From Paenibacillus ginsengihumi DSM 21568 (GTDB lineage Bacteria > Bacillota > Bacilli > Paenibacillales > NBRC-103111), in assembly GCF_000380965.1 (NCBI RefSeq), contig NZ_KB905551.1, positions 62,001 through 126,000 on the forward strand: a DNA stretch of 64,000 nt, in the 5' to 3' direction. Shown here piece by piece: positions 48,809-57,927 of the stretch. The notes under the pieces were generated by a model that was not told the DNA's origin, did no database searches, and was given only the letters and a program-made list of their open reading frames with translations. How positions within the stretch are numbered: the first letter of the stretch is position 1; each line of letters begins with the position of its first letter. Position numbers and translations under genes: made by a program.

Positions 48809-49384
48809 AGCTGCGAGGCATACAGAAAAACCTCGCTTACGGCGAAATTCTTTATCGTGCGAACCCATACGTTGGATGTAAAGATAGGGAATGGGAGTTA
48901 CTTGGCTTGGTCCCATATTCATATCTATGTACCTTGGTAATACTCCGGAAAGTACATTTTCCTCCGCAAGCTTTAAAGCAAAATGATGGGGTACTGCCGG
49001 ATCTCCGATTCTGCCTGCTTTTGGGAGGGGGTTCAGCTGTTGCTCTTTCCTGCGCACCCGAGAAGGCTCGCTGTCAAGCTGCCTTCCGATGAAGGAAATG
49101 CTTGAATAAGCGTGAAATTCGATCTTATCCCTGAAAAAAATCAGTGAAACGCCAAAATAAGACTGAATTTCGTGCTTATCTTAATGAAATCGCCCCGTTT
49201 CCGGGGTTAGCAGCTCGAATAAGGTTGTTGTTCGATCTAATTTTCGATTATTGGGCCATTTCGGGAGGAGTAAGATCATTTTTTGTTCTTATTATGCTTG
49301 GAGGTAGGCTGGATTGGACATAGACGACCCTGACCCTGAGTTCGAGCTGGGGGCTGGATCGGATCAGCACGGCTTGGCCAAAGT

Positions 49385-49494
49385 GTGACATGTTCTGGAG
49401 AAGCGAAGCGTTCGCCTTTGTTCCCGGATTTCTGCCTCTACGATTGAAATCAGGAAATCCGGGAACTACAGCGATCGGAAGAACAATGTCACAT
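49385..49494. repeat. Long imperfect inverted repeat
   Basis: Outer arms TGTGACATGTTCT (49385-49397) and AGAACAATGTCACA (49481-49494); inner perfect 13-bp arms GTTCCCGGATTTC (49421-49433) and GAAATCCGGGAAC (49455-49467). The sequence between the arm pairs is poorly matched. Could be a small mobile-element relic or an RNA hairpin. Confidence 0.7.
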
Positions 49495-49532
49495 GGCGGC
49501 CCTGGCTGAAAACATATGTTCAACTTATATAG

Positions 49533-49566
49533 AAAGGGGCCGCTTCCGCCCGAAGCCGCCCCTTCC
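49533..49566 (-). terminator. Bicupin gene terminator
   Basis: Stem AAGGGGC(C)GCTTC / GAAGC(C)GCCCCTT, with CCCCTTTCTATATAAG following on the minus strand, just past the bicupin stop codon. Confidence 0.6.
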
Positions 49567-49574
49567 CCTCCCGC

Positions 49575-50771
49575 TCATCGTTTTCCCTTGGCACCGCCGT
49601 AACTTCCGTATTTGACGACAGGCTGCTTCTTCTTGTTCAGCGCGTTCATCAGCTCGGGCCCGACATGCAGCGTGTCTGCCACCATCTCGCGCGGAGTCAG
49701 CGCCATCCACTGGTTCAGCGACACGTCGGCGAAAATGTCGCTCTTGAATATCTCCAGAAACCACAGCGGCACCGTTCCCGTGTTCTGGATATAATGGCCG
49801 AAGGCGAACGGGACATATCCGACGTCGCCAGCCCGGAAATCGAAGGTGCGGGCTGCGCCGCGCGCGGCAAACGCCGTCATGCGGCCCTGCCCTGCCAAAT
49901 AATACTGCCACTCGTCGTTGTTCGGATGCCAGTGCATCTCCCTCATCCCGCCCGGCTCAATCTCCACCAGTGCAGCTGCAATCGTCGTCACCGGAAAATT
50001 CCGCGAATCGACGATCCGCACCGTGCCGCCGGAAGTGCGAATCGGCTCCTGCGCGAACATCCGGTAGGCGAAGCTTTGCGGCACTGTCCCTTGCGGATCC
50101 GGAACTTGCTGGGCCTCAATGGGCCCGGGAACCGCGGTCTGGAACATATATCGTTCTTTCCCGGGGATATGGACAAAGGCGCTTTCCGGCACGCCGAAAT
50201 TAGCCGACAGCACGTCCCTCGGCGTATGCGCGAACCAGTCGGAAATCGAAAACGTATTGTTATCGGAGAAGTTCCCGTCGTCAAAGACGAGCAAAAACTC
50301 GCAGCCTTCCTCTAGCCCTTGAATCGAATGCGGAATGCCCGGCGGGAAATACCACAGATCGCCCGCCCTGACATCGGCGATGAAATTGCGCCCGTTCTGA
50401 TCGACGGCGGTAATGCGCGCCCGCCCGAGCAGCATGATCGACCACTCGGCCTGCTGATGCCAGTGCAGCTCCCGCACGCCGCCCGGCGTCAGCCGCATGT
50501 TGACGCCCGCAAGCGTCGTCGCGATCGGCAGCTCCCGCGCCGTCACCTCCCGCGACCAGCCTCCCGGCTCAAGCCGCATATGCGTGTCCGAGAATGAAAA
50601 TTTCAGGTTGGGAATTGTCCCGGCATCGGTCGGCGGCGGCACGAGCAAATCGGGATTTTCCAGGTCGCGCAGCACATCCCGCGGCCCGGGGTCGGTCGCG
50701 CCGTCGCCGTCGCTGCGAATCGGCTGCGGCACGTAGAACCGGTCAGGGCGGCCCGAAGATTGCATATCCAT
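49575..50771 (-). CDS. oxdC: Oxalate decarboxylase-like bicupin
   Basis: Two cupin domains in 398 residues. Each carries manganese ligands: HWHQQAEW with a later His (PPGIPHS) in domain 1 and HWHPNNDEW with FAFGHY in domain 2. OxdC converts oxalate to formate and CO2. The lid loop, SENS in the Bacillus enzyme, reads SDNN here ([10 protein letters not shown]), so the key Glu is an Asp. Function may be altered. Start at 50771 has GAGGTG upstream. Single-gene unit, no signal peptide. Confidence 0.85.
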   Translation of the reverse strand: MDMQSSGRPDRFYVPQPIRSDGDGATDPGPRDVLRDLENPDLLVPPPTDAGTIPNLKFSFSDTHMRLEPGGWSREVTARELPIATTLAGVNMRLTPGGVRELHWHQQAEWSIMLLGRARITAVDQNGRNFIADVRAGDLWYFPPGIPHSIQGLEEGCEFLLVFDDGNFSDNNTFSISDWFAHTPRDVLSANFGVPESAFVHIPGKERYMFQTAVPGPIEAQQVPDPQGTVPQSFAYRMFAQEPIRTSGGTVRIVDSRNFPVTTIAAALVEIEPGGMREMHWHPNNDEWQYYLAGQGRMTAFAARGAARTFDFRAGDVGYVPFAFGHYIQNTGTVPLWFLEIFKSDIFADVSLNQWMALTPREMVADTLHVGPELMNALNKKKQPVVKYGSYGGAKGKR

Positions 50772-51116
50772 GAAACGCTCACCTCGTTTTTGAAATAGTC
50801 CGGTCTGTTGGCAGTGATCCCCCTATTTGTATGATACAGCTTCTAGAATATTACATTTTTTGCTGTCATGAAGCCGTTATTAGACCACAATTGCTGCTGT
50901 TAATGAACCCCCCAGAAATGACATACTGCTTCGCAGCTTATTCAGGCTCCTCGTGGGGGAACCCCTGTTATCCACAGCGATTAGCTTCGCATAATTTCCT
51001 AAACAACGAAAAATCTCCGCCCCGCAGCGCTTCACCGGAAGCAAGGCGTCACAAACCGAACCGGAAGCGCGAATGGTATGGAGAATCGACAACCATCCTA
51101 ACCGAGGTAATCCGCC
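50772..51116. other. Intergenic region, nothing supported
   Basis: No gene or strong structure seen. A perfect DnaA-box sequence TTATCCACA occurs at 50968-50976, but it is alone. Confidence 0.5.
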
Positions 51117-51314
51117 ATGAGGTTCGTGACCAAAACGCGTCTGGCCCATTTGCAATCCCTGATCCGCTCGATGGGCAACGACAGCGTGCACAAAGAAGCG
51201 CTGCACATCCTGGAATCGATCGCCCGGGATATCGACGAAAAATATGCCGAAATCCGCAAGCCGATCCGCATCCGCGAGACGCGCCGCCCCGGTTCGGACG
51301 AGCCGCTCTCATAG
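51117..51314 (+). CDS. Small unknown protein
   Basis: 65 residues, mostly helical and charged (LAHLQSLIRSMGNDSVHKEALHILESIARDIDEKYAEIRKP). ATG 51117 has GAGGTAA at 13 bases upstream. Sense composition and good codon use suggest a real gene, but it is short and I know no family. Nothing in its surroundings suggests a role. Confidence 0.45.
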   Translation: MRFVTKTRLAHLQSLIRSMGNDSVHKEALHILESIARDIDEKYAEIRKPIRIRETRRPGSDEPLS

Positions 51315-51671
51315 TTAACGTTCCTTCCCCGGGATAGAGGAACAATGAGGGCGTGCGTCATCGTACCCGAGCTGCAGCAGGCCTTGGCCTTGTCGGTTAG
51401 CCTCCATCCGCTGGATCTTCCGTTACCATACGTCCGCGTTCACCAAATGTCCGCGTTATTTGTCGGGCAAGTAACAAGCAGAAGATCTCCCCATTGTACT
51501 CTCAGTTGTCGCTTTGCCATCCCTTTTCTAAGCACGTCCTTCTCACCTCACTCCGGCACATGTTCCGGCGCCTGATATCCAGATACGCAAGCCGCCTTTC
51601 CCTCCTACAGGATCGCTCTGTCCGCTTCACCCTTGACCGCCGAGGTTTTCCGTCTTTTTAAAAATTGCATA
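51315..51671. other. Intergenic region, nothing supported
   Basis: No gene or repeat that I can support. Only the last 80 bases carry a promoter for the following gene. Confidence 0.5.
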
Positions 51672-51719
51672 TTGATATGTAAGCGGATTCATATTATGAT
51701 GATATCCATGAAACGTTTC
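51672..51719 (+). promoter_or_regulatory. Promoter with cre-like site and palindrome
   Basis: -35 TTGATA (51672-51677), 17-base spacer and -10 TATGAT (51695-51700). The spacer contains TGTAAGCGGATTCA, similar to a CcpA catabolite-responsive element. Immediately after, GAAACGTTTC (51710-51719) is a perfect 10-bp palindrome suited to a LacI-type repressor. Position upstream of the lipoprotein gene supports sugar control. Confidence 0.5.
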
Positions 51720-51755
51720 TGAATTGTTTCAAATCATTCCAGGAGGGGCGTGCGA

Positions 51756-53063
51756 ATGAAACATTGGCGCAAGATCGGAATTGCGGCGCTTGGGGGCGCT
51801 TTAACGGCGGCATTGGCAGGGGGCTGCTCGCAGGAAGCTGCGAATTCGGAGGGAGCGACGGACACCGGGGTCAATCGTGTGGATACGACTCCGGTCACTT
51901 TAACGATGTGGGCCAGCATGTCCGAGGAGCTGTTTCAAAAGCTCGTCGCCGAGCCTGTCAAGCTCAAATACCCGCACATCGACATGAAGCTGGTCACAAC
52001 GGACAAAAAAATTCCGGACCTCATCGCTACGGACGAAGTTCCGGACATCATCAACGATACGATTGCATCGATCCCCAAATACGAGGATTTGAACTTGACG
52101 GAGGATTTAACCCCTTACATCAAGGCCCACAACATGGACCTCGGCCGAATCCGCCCGGTCGTGCTCGATACGGTGCGCAAGGCGTCGGGCGATGACAGGC
52201 TGCTCGGCCTGCCGATCTCCGGCAACGTAGTTATGCTGTATTACAACAAAGATATTTTTGACCGGTTCGGCGTGGCGTATCCGAAAGACGGCATGACGTG
52301 GGATGAAGTGTACGAGCTGGCCAAGCAGGTGACGAAAATGGACGGCGGCGTGCAGTACCGCGGCTTCGACTTTCAGGACTCCTTCCAGTTCGCGGCCAAT
52401 CAGCTGTCCCTCGGCGTCGTGGACGCCGGGTCGAATAAGGCGATCGTGAATAATGAGCCGTGGAAAAAGCTGTTCGAGAATTACGCAAGGTTTTACACGA
52501 TACCCGGCAACGAGGTGAGCGACAAGACGTACGGCAAAAGCCTCGACGTCTTCTTAAAGGACAAAACGCTGGCGATGTATGTGACGAGCTCCATTTTCTC
52601 GAGGCTGCCCGATGCCGTGAAGGACGGGCTGAATTTCGATATGGTCACGCTTCCCGCCTTCCCCGAGGCCCCCGGCATTACGACGCAGGTCGACGGCGGC
52701 ATCCGGATCTTGACGACGACGAGCAAGCATAAGGAGCAGGCGTTCCTGGCGCTATCCGCCATGCTGTCCGACGAAGCGCAGACGCTGATTTCGAAGAACG
52801 GCAACACGACGGTGCTGGACAGCAAACAAATTATGGAGCAATTCGGCACGAACGTCGAGGTGCTGAAGGACCGCAACCGCCTCGGATTTATAAAAAACGA
52901 GCCGGCCAGCCCGCCGCCGTCGATCACGAAATACGACGCATCCGCTTACTCGATTCTTCGTTCGCAGTTCAAAAAAATGGTGCTGAACCGCACTGACGCC
53001 AATACGATTCTGCGGGAAGCCGATGATCTGATCAACAAGAAAATCGCGGAGGAATCGAAGTAA
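51756..53063 (+). CDS. Orphan sugar-binding lipoprotein
   Basis: Exported solute-binding protein of 435 residues: signal peptide with lipobox LAGGC at about residue 21, then a family-1 sugar-binding fold (TLTMWASMSEELFQKLVAEP, GLPISGNVVMLYYNKDIFDRFGV, YPKDGMTWDEVYELAKQV). Start 51756 is nine bases from AGGAGG, better than the GTG at 51750. No permease or ATPase gene is adjacent; the substrate and transporter partners are unknown. Confidence 0.9.
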   Translation: MKHWRKIGIAALGGALTAALAGGCSQEAANSEGATDTGVNRVDTTPVTLTMWASMSEELFQKLVAEPVKLKYPHIDMKLVTTDKKIPDLIATDEVPDIINDTIASIPKYEDLNLTEDLTPYIKAHNMDLGRIRPVVLDTVRKASGDDRLLGLPISGNVVMLYYNKDIFDRFGVAYPKDGMTWDEVYELAKQVTKMDGGVQYRGFDFQDSFQFAANQLSLGVVDAGSNKAIVNNEPWKKLFENYARFYTIPGNEVSDKTYGKSLDVFLKDKTLAMYVTSSIFSRLPDAVKDGLNFDMVTLPAFPEAPGITTQVDGGIRILTTTSKHKEQAFLALSAMLSDEAQTLISKNGNTTVLDSKQIMEQFGTNVEVLKDRNRLGFIKNEPASPPPSITKYDASAYSILRSQFKKMVLNRTDANTILREADDLINKKIAEESK

Positions 53064-53073
53064 TTCCGGTGAT

Positions 53074-53272
53074 GAATCCTGCAAAAAGTACAACATTTTT
53101 CTATCCTGTGCAAAAAAGAGTGGCGAATGTTGTAATTCGTACAATAATTCAGGATCGATCGGCTTCAAATCGAGGAAAATCGCCCGAAATGTTGCACTTT
53201 ATACATTATTGATCCGCGAATGTGGTTCATTCCCCCGGTTTTTGTGTATAAAATACAACATTCGCTGACATG
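53074..53272 (+). repeat. Triple-hairpin dispersed repeat, copy 3
   Basis: Full-length copy between convergent lipoprotein and oxidase genes. Hairpin 1: 53089-53097 with 53126-53134 (TACAACATT / AATGTTGTA). Hairpin 2: 53139-53149 with 53187-53197 (GTACAATAATT / AAATGTTGCAC, imperfect). Hairpin 3: 53200-53205 with 53245-53250 (TATACA / TGTATA). The latter pair differs from copy 1 (TACAACA / TGTTGTA) on both sides so pairing is kept. Confidence 0.75.
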
Positions 53273-53365
53273 CTTATAGAGTCGGAGTCGCTTTTGTACC
53301 CGGTAAGATGCTTTAGACGCCCTATAGCGACGAGTCCTTTCCTCATCGGTCGTCTTTTGATCCAA

Positions 53366-53394
53366 CAAAAAACAGAGGGATCGCCCCTCTGTTT
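53366..53394 (-). terminator. Quinol oxidase operon terminator
   Basis: Minus-strand stem AACAGAGGG / CCCTCTGTT followed by TTTTTTGTTGG, about 20 bases past the subunit IV stop codon. Confidence 0.8.
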
Positions 53395-53415
53395 CTTATT
53401 TACCGCTATTAATGT

Positions 53416-53754
53416 TTAATGAGCCACCTGATTGTAAGTCATGATCCAGATCGAGCCGGCGACGATCGTCAGCACGATGACCAGACCGAGGATCAAGGTC
53501 ATCAGGTTCCAGCGCGGCGAATCTTCTTCCTTCAAGTGCATGAAGAAGACGAGCTGCACGACAAACTGCAGCACAGCCATCGCCATGATCAGCACGATCG
53601 TCGCCGTTCTGCCCATCATGCCGTTTAGCACGACGACGAGCGGGATGATCGTGAGAACGATGGAGAGAAGAAACCCGATCGTATACGACTTCAAGGAGCC
53701 GTGGCCGCGATGCCCGCCGCCGGCGCCATGTGCGGATGCGTTCGATCGACTCAT
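53416..53754 (-). CDS. qoxD: Quinol oxidase subunit IV
   Basis: Small membrane subunit of a haem-copper terminal oxidase. 112 residues with three membrane segments (YTIGFLLSIVLTIIPLVVVL and onward) and MHLKEEDSP, as in CyoD/QoxD. The N-terminus (ASAHGAGGGHRGHG) is Gly/His-rich. Last gene of the operon; its ATG is one base after the subunit III stop. Confidence 0.9.
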   Translation of the reverse strand: MSRSNASAHGAGGGHRGHGSLKSYTIGFLLSIVLTIIPLVVVLNGMMGRTATIVLIMAMAVLQFVVQLVFFMHLKEEDSPRWNLMTLILGLVIVLTIVAGSIWIMTYNQVAH

Positions 53755-53755
53755 C

Positions 53756-54379
53756 TTACATCACCCCCATCAAGTAAACGACCGTGAAGACGAAAATCCA
53801 GACGACGTCGAGAAAGTGCCAGTACAGGCTGAGCACATTGACCTTTCGCTCGGTCACTGGCGTAATGCCGCGGCGGCTCAGCTGCATTATCAGCCCGATC
53901 ATCCATACGAGACCGAGCGACACGTGCAGCCCGTGTGTGCCGACGAGCGTGTAAAAGCCCGACAGGAACGCGCTCGTCTGCATCGTCGCGCCTTCATGCA
54001 CCATATGCACGAACTCGATAATTTCCAGCGTGACGAACGAGATGCCGAGCAGCGCCGTCACGGCGAGCCAACCGATGAGCCCCTTCTTGTCGCCGCGGTT
54101 CATCGCCAGCACCGCCAGACCGCTGGTGAAGCTGCTCGTGAGCAGAATGAACGTCTCGGCGATAATGCCGGGCATCTGGAACAGCTCTTCCGGCGTCGGA
54201 CCGCCGTTCGTATTGCCGCGCAGGACGATATACGTCGCGAACAAGGTAGCGAACAGAATGCAGTCCGTGATCAGGAAAATCCAGAAGCCGAACGTCTTCA
54301 TCGATTCCTGATCGTGATGCTCGTGATGATCATGTGAGCCGTGGTGCCCGTGCGCACCCGGTTGAATTGCTTGTGCCAT
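53756..54379 (-). CDS. qoxC: Quinol oxidase subunit III
   Basis: Membrane subunit of 207 residues with five segments, conserved LFATYIVLRG-type start and TLVGTHGLHVSLGLVWM. Stabilises the catalytic subunit I. The first 30 residues are unusual: eight His in GAHGHHGSHDHHEHHDQE. Stop and start codons overlap with subunit I (TGATG). Confidence 0.92.
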   Translation of the reverse strand: MAQAIQPGAHGHHGSHDHHEHHDQESMKTFGFWIFLITDCILFATLFATYIVLRGNTNGGPTPEELFQMPGIIAETFILLTSSFTSGLAVLAMNRGDKKGLIGWLAVTALLGISFVTLEIIEFVHMVHEGATMQTSAFLSGFYTLVGTHGLHVSLGLVWMIGLIMQLSRRGITPVTERKVNVLSLYWHFLDVVWIFVFTVVYLMGVM

Positions 54380-56343
54380 CAGACCGTCCCCCTTAGCGCG
54401 GCTTCCGTTCGCGCCACTTCTTCCGCCGGAATGTAATAATCCGTATCATACTGGAACGAGCGCACCAGCATGCAGATCGCCACGCCGATCAGCCCCGGGA
54501 TAGCCATCCACATCCAGTTGAAGACGAACCCGAACCCGGCGACGAACCAGCAGATAGACTTGATGAACGGAATGCCCGAGTTTTTCGGCATATGAATCGG
54601 CTCGAACGGCGGCTGCGGAACGGGTACCTTCCCGCCATACTTCTGCTTCTGCTCCCACCAGTAGTCGCGGCTGTCGACCTGCGGCAGCTTGGCGAAGTTG
54701 TACAGCGGCGCGGGAGACGGAATCGACCATTCCGGCGTGCGGCCGTCCCATGCGTCGCCCGTCTTCTCCATCTGATGATGGCGAATGCTGTAGGCAATCT
54801 GCCACACCTGGAAGATGAAGGCGATCCCCATCAGGAACGCGCCGACGGTGGATACGACGTTCAGCGGGCCCCAGCCCATATCCCAGCCGCTCGGCACGCG
54901 GCGGGTCATCCCCATCAGACCGAGCGCATACTGCGGCATGAAGCATACATAGAAGCCGATATTCCAGAACCAGAACGCCCATTTGCCGAGCCGTTCGTCG
55001 AGCTTGAATCCGAACATTTTCGGCCACCAATAATACAGTCCTGCAAAATAACCGAACACGACGCCGCCGATCAGCACCTGGTGGAAGTGCGCGATCAGGA
55101 AGTAGCTGTTATGGAACTGAAAGTCCGCCGGCGCGACGGATAACAGCACCCCGGTCATACCGCCGACGACGAAGCACGGAATGAACGCGATCGTCCACAG
55201 CATCGGCGTCGGGAACGACAGCTTGCCCCGATACATCGTGAACAGCCAGTTGAACACCTTCACCCCGGTCGGGATAGCGATCGCCATCGTCGTAACCGCG
55301 AAGAACGCGTTGACGTCCGCGCCGGAGCCCATCGTAAAGAAGTGGTGCGCCCATGTGAAGAACGACAGGATGCTGATGCTGATCATGGCGAATACCATCG
55401 ATTTATAGCCGAACAGCCGCTTCTTCGAGAAGGTCGCCACCACCTCGGAGAAAATGCCGAACGCAGGCAGAATGACGATATACACCTCGGGGTGTCCCCA
55501 CATCCAGATCAGGTTGATATACATCATCGGGTTGCCGCCGCCGTCCAGGGTGAAGAAATGCGCCCCGGCGAACCGGTCCAGGAAGAGCAGCGCCAGCGTC
55601 ACCGTCAAAATCGGGAACGCAAAAATGATGATAATACAGCTTGACAGCACGGACCAGCTGAACATCGGCATCTGCATCAGCTTCATGCCCGGCGCGCGCA
55701 TTTTGAGGATCGTCACGATAAAGTTGATTCCCGTCATCAAGCTGCCGATACCGGATATTTGAATCCCCCATATATAGAAGTCCTGTCCGACCCCCGGATT
55801 GAACTGCTTTTCGGACAGAGGGGGATAGGCAAGCCAGCCCGCATCGGGAGATCCGCCGATAACGAACGACAGGTTGAACAGCATCGCTCCCCAGAAGAAC
55901 AGCCAGAAGCTGAGCGAGTTCAGGAACGGAAACGCCACGTCGCGCGCGCCGATCTGCAGCGGCACGACGATATTGAACAAGCCGAACATGAGCGGCATTG
56001 CCATAAACAGAATCATGATGACGCCGTGCGTCGTGAAAATTTGATTGTAATGCTCCGGCGTCAAAAACTGCGTATCCGGCAGCGCAAGCTGCGTCCGCAT
56101 GAGCAGCGCGTCGACGCCGCCGCGAAACAGCATGAGAATCGCGGCGATAATGTACATGATGCCGATTTTTTTATGGTCGACACTAGTCAGCCATTCTTTC
56201 CAGAGCCAGCGCCATTTTTTAAAATATGTCAGCACGAAGACGATGGCGATCAATGTCAGCGCGATACCGACATCTGCGCCGTAAATGAGCGGATCGCCGG
56301 TTACGAAAAATTCCGATGCAAATTGCTTGATCTTCTCCAGCAC
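54379..56343 (-). CDS. qoxB: Quinol oxidase subunit I
   Basis: Catalytic subunit of 654 residues, about 14-15 membrane segments, reducing oxygen to water with proton pumping. Low-spin haem and haem-CuB ligands are in the usual blocks: TTHGVIMILFMAMP, WGHPEVYIVILPAFG (with the Tyr cross-linked to His) and HHFFTMG, and HFHQVLIGG near the second haem. The start is GTG at 56343, 6 bases after GGAGGAG. The lack of CuA in subunit II marks the complex as a quinol rather than cytochrome-c oxidase. Confidence 0.95.
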   Translation of the reverse strand: MLEKIKQFASEFFVTGDPLIYGADVGIALTLIAIVFVLTYFKKWRWLWKEWLTSVDHKKIGIMYIIAAILMLFRGGVDALLMRTQLALPDTQFLTPEHYNQIFTTHGVIMILFMAMPLMFGLFNIVVPLQIGARDVAFPFLNSLSFWLFFWGAMLFNLSFVIGGSPDAGWLAYPPLSEKQFNPGVGQDFYIWGIQISGIGSLMTGINFIVTILKMRAPGMKLMQMPMFSWSVLSSCIIIIFAFPILTVTLALLFLDRFAGAHFFTLDGGGNPMMYINLIWMWGHPEVYIVILPAFGIFSEVVATFSKKRLFGYKSMVFAMISISILSFFTWAHHFFTMGSGADVNAFFAVTTMAIAIPTGVKVFNWLFTMYRGKLSFPTPMLWTIAFIPCFVVGGMTGVLLSVAPADFQFHNSYFLIAHFHQVLIGGVVFGYFAGLYYWWPKMFGFKLDERLGKWAFWFWNIGFYVCFMPQYALGLMGMTRRVPSGWDMGWGPLNVVSTVGAFLMGIAFIFQVWQIAYSIRHHQMEKTGDAWDGRTPEWSIPSPAPLYNFAKLPQVDSRDYWWEQKQKYGGKVPVPQPPFEPIHMPKNSGIPFIKSICWFVAGFGFVFNWMWMAIPGLIGVAICMLVRSFQYDTDYYIPAEEVARTEAALRGTV

Positions 56344-56367
56344 GCAGGCTCCTCCTTTCGTCTGATG

Positions 56368-57360
56368 TTAATGTCTCGAGTGCGCTCCTGCGCCGGTATG
56401 CCCGCTTGAGTGTCCGTCGGCCGCTTGATCGGCATTCCGCCCGGCGTCAGCGCCTTTCTCCGGCGCCGCAGCGCCGCCGTGGCTGTGACCGCCGTGGGCA
56501 TGACCGCCGACCGCATATTTCGTAACGATCCGATCGAACAGCCCTTCCGGGAAAGATGAGAAAGCCTGCGGGTTCGAAACGCCCGGCTCGGCCAGCTTCT
56601 CGTATCCTTCCATCGTCAAGGCCGGCGCCGACAACTTCACTTCCTGCACCCATTCGTCGAATTGCTCCTGCGAAGTCGCTTTGACGTTAAAGCGCATTTG
56701 GCCAAAATCTTTGCCGCTGAAGTTCGAGCCCATGCCGATATACTCGCCCTGCTCGTCAGCCTGCAAATAAAGCGTCATAGCCATTCCGGACATCGAATAC
56801 ATCTGTCCGCCGAGCTGCGGAATCCAGAAGGAGTTCATCGGCGCGTCCGATGTAAGCTGGAATTTCACCGGCACGCCCTCCGGAATTTGCACATAATTCA
56901 CCGTTGCGATGCCTTGCTCGGGATATTTGAACATCCATTTCCAGTCGAGCGAGGTGACCTGAATCGTAATCGGCTCCTTGGCGGATTCGATCGGCCGGGA
57001 AGGCTCCAGCTTGTAAGTATAGTGCACCGTCACCGAGCCGAGCGCGATGATGATGAGGATCGGAATTCCCCACCAGATCGCCTCCAGCTTCGTGCTGTGC
57101 TCCCAATCCGGCTTATAGGTCGCAGAGCGTCCCGGTTTATCCCGATATCGCCATACGATGAAGGCAGCTAGCAGGAGCACGGGAACGACGACGATCAGGC
57201 ACAGCAGCGTCGAGATCACGATCAAATCCCGCTGCACTTCTCCGATCGGACCTTTCGGGTCCAAGACGATGAGCTGATCGCTGCATCCCGCCAGCGCAGC
57301 CGACATCAGCAAAAGTGTCAGCAGTGCAGTCAGGCGCATGAAGGCAGGCTTTTGTTTCAA
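56368..57360 (-). CDS. qoxA: Quinol oxidase subunit II
   Basis: Membrane-anchored lipoprotein subunit of 330 residues: signal with lipobox LAGC, two membrane segments, then a cupredoxin domain (NSFWIPQLGGQMYSMSGMAMTLYLQA). The CuA Cys residues are absent, as in quinol oxidases. The last 40 residues are a low-complexity tail with eight His (GGHAHGGHSHGG and DGHSSGHTGAGAHSRH). Start is TTG at 57360, with GGAGAGGAG upstream. First gene of the operon II-I-III-IV. Confidence 0.92.
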   Translation of the reverse strand: MKQKPAFMRLTALLTLLLMSAALAGCSDQLIVLDPKGPIGEVQRDLIVISTLLCLIVVVPVLLLAAFIVWRYRDKPGRSATYKPDWEHSTKLEAIWWGIPILIIIALGSVTVHYTYKLEPSRPIESAKEPITIQVTSLDWKWMFKYPEQGIATVNYVQIPEGVPVKFQLTSDAPMNSFWIPQLGGQMYSMSGMAMTLYLQADEQGEYIGMGSNFSGKDFGQMRFNVKATSQEQFDEWVQEVKLSAPALTMEGYEKLAEPGVSNPQAFSSFPEGLFDRIVTKYAVGGHAHGGHSHGGAAAPEKGADAGRNADQAADGHSSGHTGAGAHSRH

Positions 57361-57405
57361 CGTTCTCCTCTCCTATTCCGAAATCGCTTTTGATTATGTG
57401 ATTCT

Positions 57406-57419
57406 TTTAACATGTTAAA
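57406..57419. promoter_or_regulatory. Palindrome upstream of the oxidase operon
   Basis: Perfect 14-bp palindrome TTTAACATGTTAAA about 46 bases upstream of the qoxA start. It resembles a dimer binding site for a redox or respiratory regulator such as Rex or ArcA-like proteins, but I cannot assign one. Confidence 0.4.
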
Positions 57420-57543
57420 CATATCACTATCGCCATAACCCGTGCCATAAGGTTAACAAATCATTCAAGCAACCGTCGTAATTTAGAAAAGATTTGGCCA
57501 CGGATTTGTCAATATAACGTCTTGTCAGGCCGCCAAAACGCAA

Positions 57544-57578
57544 AAACCCTTGACAAGCCTTCTGGCTATCAAGGGTTT
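57544..57578 (-). terminator. Terminator of the small membrane protein gene
   Basis: Perfect 10-bp stem AAACCCTTGA / TCAAGGGTTT, A-rich to the left; on the minus strand TTTTTGCGTTTTGG follows. It lies about 80 bases past the stop codon of the next gene. Confidence 0.7.
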
Positions 57579-57657
57579 GTTGATCCAAAATGACGCGCCA
57601 TCTTCGACATCATTCGACGAAATGCGCTCCGCCTGACGATAACGCCCGGGGACACGT

Positions 57658-57927
57658 TCACCTCTCGGCTTCGTCTTTTCCTTTATGAACGAGCCGGATC
57701 GCCGTGCCGATGACATAAATATGAACGCTGCCGACCAAAAATCCGATGCCGATCATCAGCATCAGGTTCTGATCGCTGAAATCGCGAATATTCGACAGGC
57801 ACAGCAGCACGCCTATGCCAAGCGCAATCCAGGCCATCGCATGCATCGCTCCGAACAGCCTTGCCGCTTCGCGCCCATTCTTCTCTTCCCGTCCGGCCGC
57901 CTTCACCGGCGTCGCCTTCGTTGCCAT
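57658..57927 (-). CDS. Small two-segment membrane protein
   Basis: 89 residues with two membrane segments (MHAMAWIALGIGVLLCL and LMLMIGIGFLVGSVHIYVIGTAIRL) and charged ends. AGAGGTGG lies close before two adjacent ATGs; 57927 has the better spacing. No family recognised. It lies just upstream of the oxidase operon in the same direction, but with a terminator between. Confidence 0.7.
   Translation of the reverse strand: MATKATPVKAAGREEKNGREAARLFGAMHAMAWIALGIGVLLCLSNIRDFSDQNLMLMIGIGFLVGSVHIYVIGTAIRLVHKGKDEAER

Larger units (their letters stand above)
48809..49574. other. Intergenic region without a supported gene
   Basis: Between the MocR gene and the oxalate-decarboxylase-like gene. Similar blocks beginning AATAAG and ending CTTAT recur at 49105-49130 and 49156-49181. 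A 110-base inverted repeat and the bicupin terminator are listed separately. Open frames found here are short and cross these structures. Confidence 0.6.

Noticed and set aside
48793-49092. 99-codon plus-strand frame after the MocR gene
   Set aside because: Starts inside the MocR gene in another frame and reads through an AT-rich intergenic region with no ribosome site.
50968-50976. Perfect DnaA box as a sign of a replication origin
   Set aside because: A single box without a cluster, AT-rich unwinding region or dnaA/dnaN nearby.
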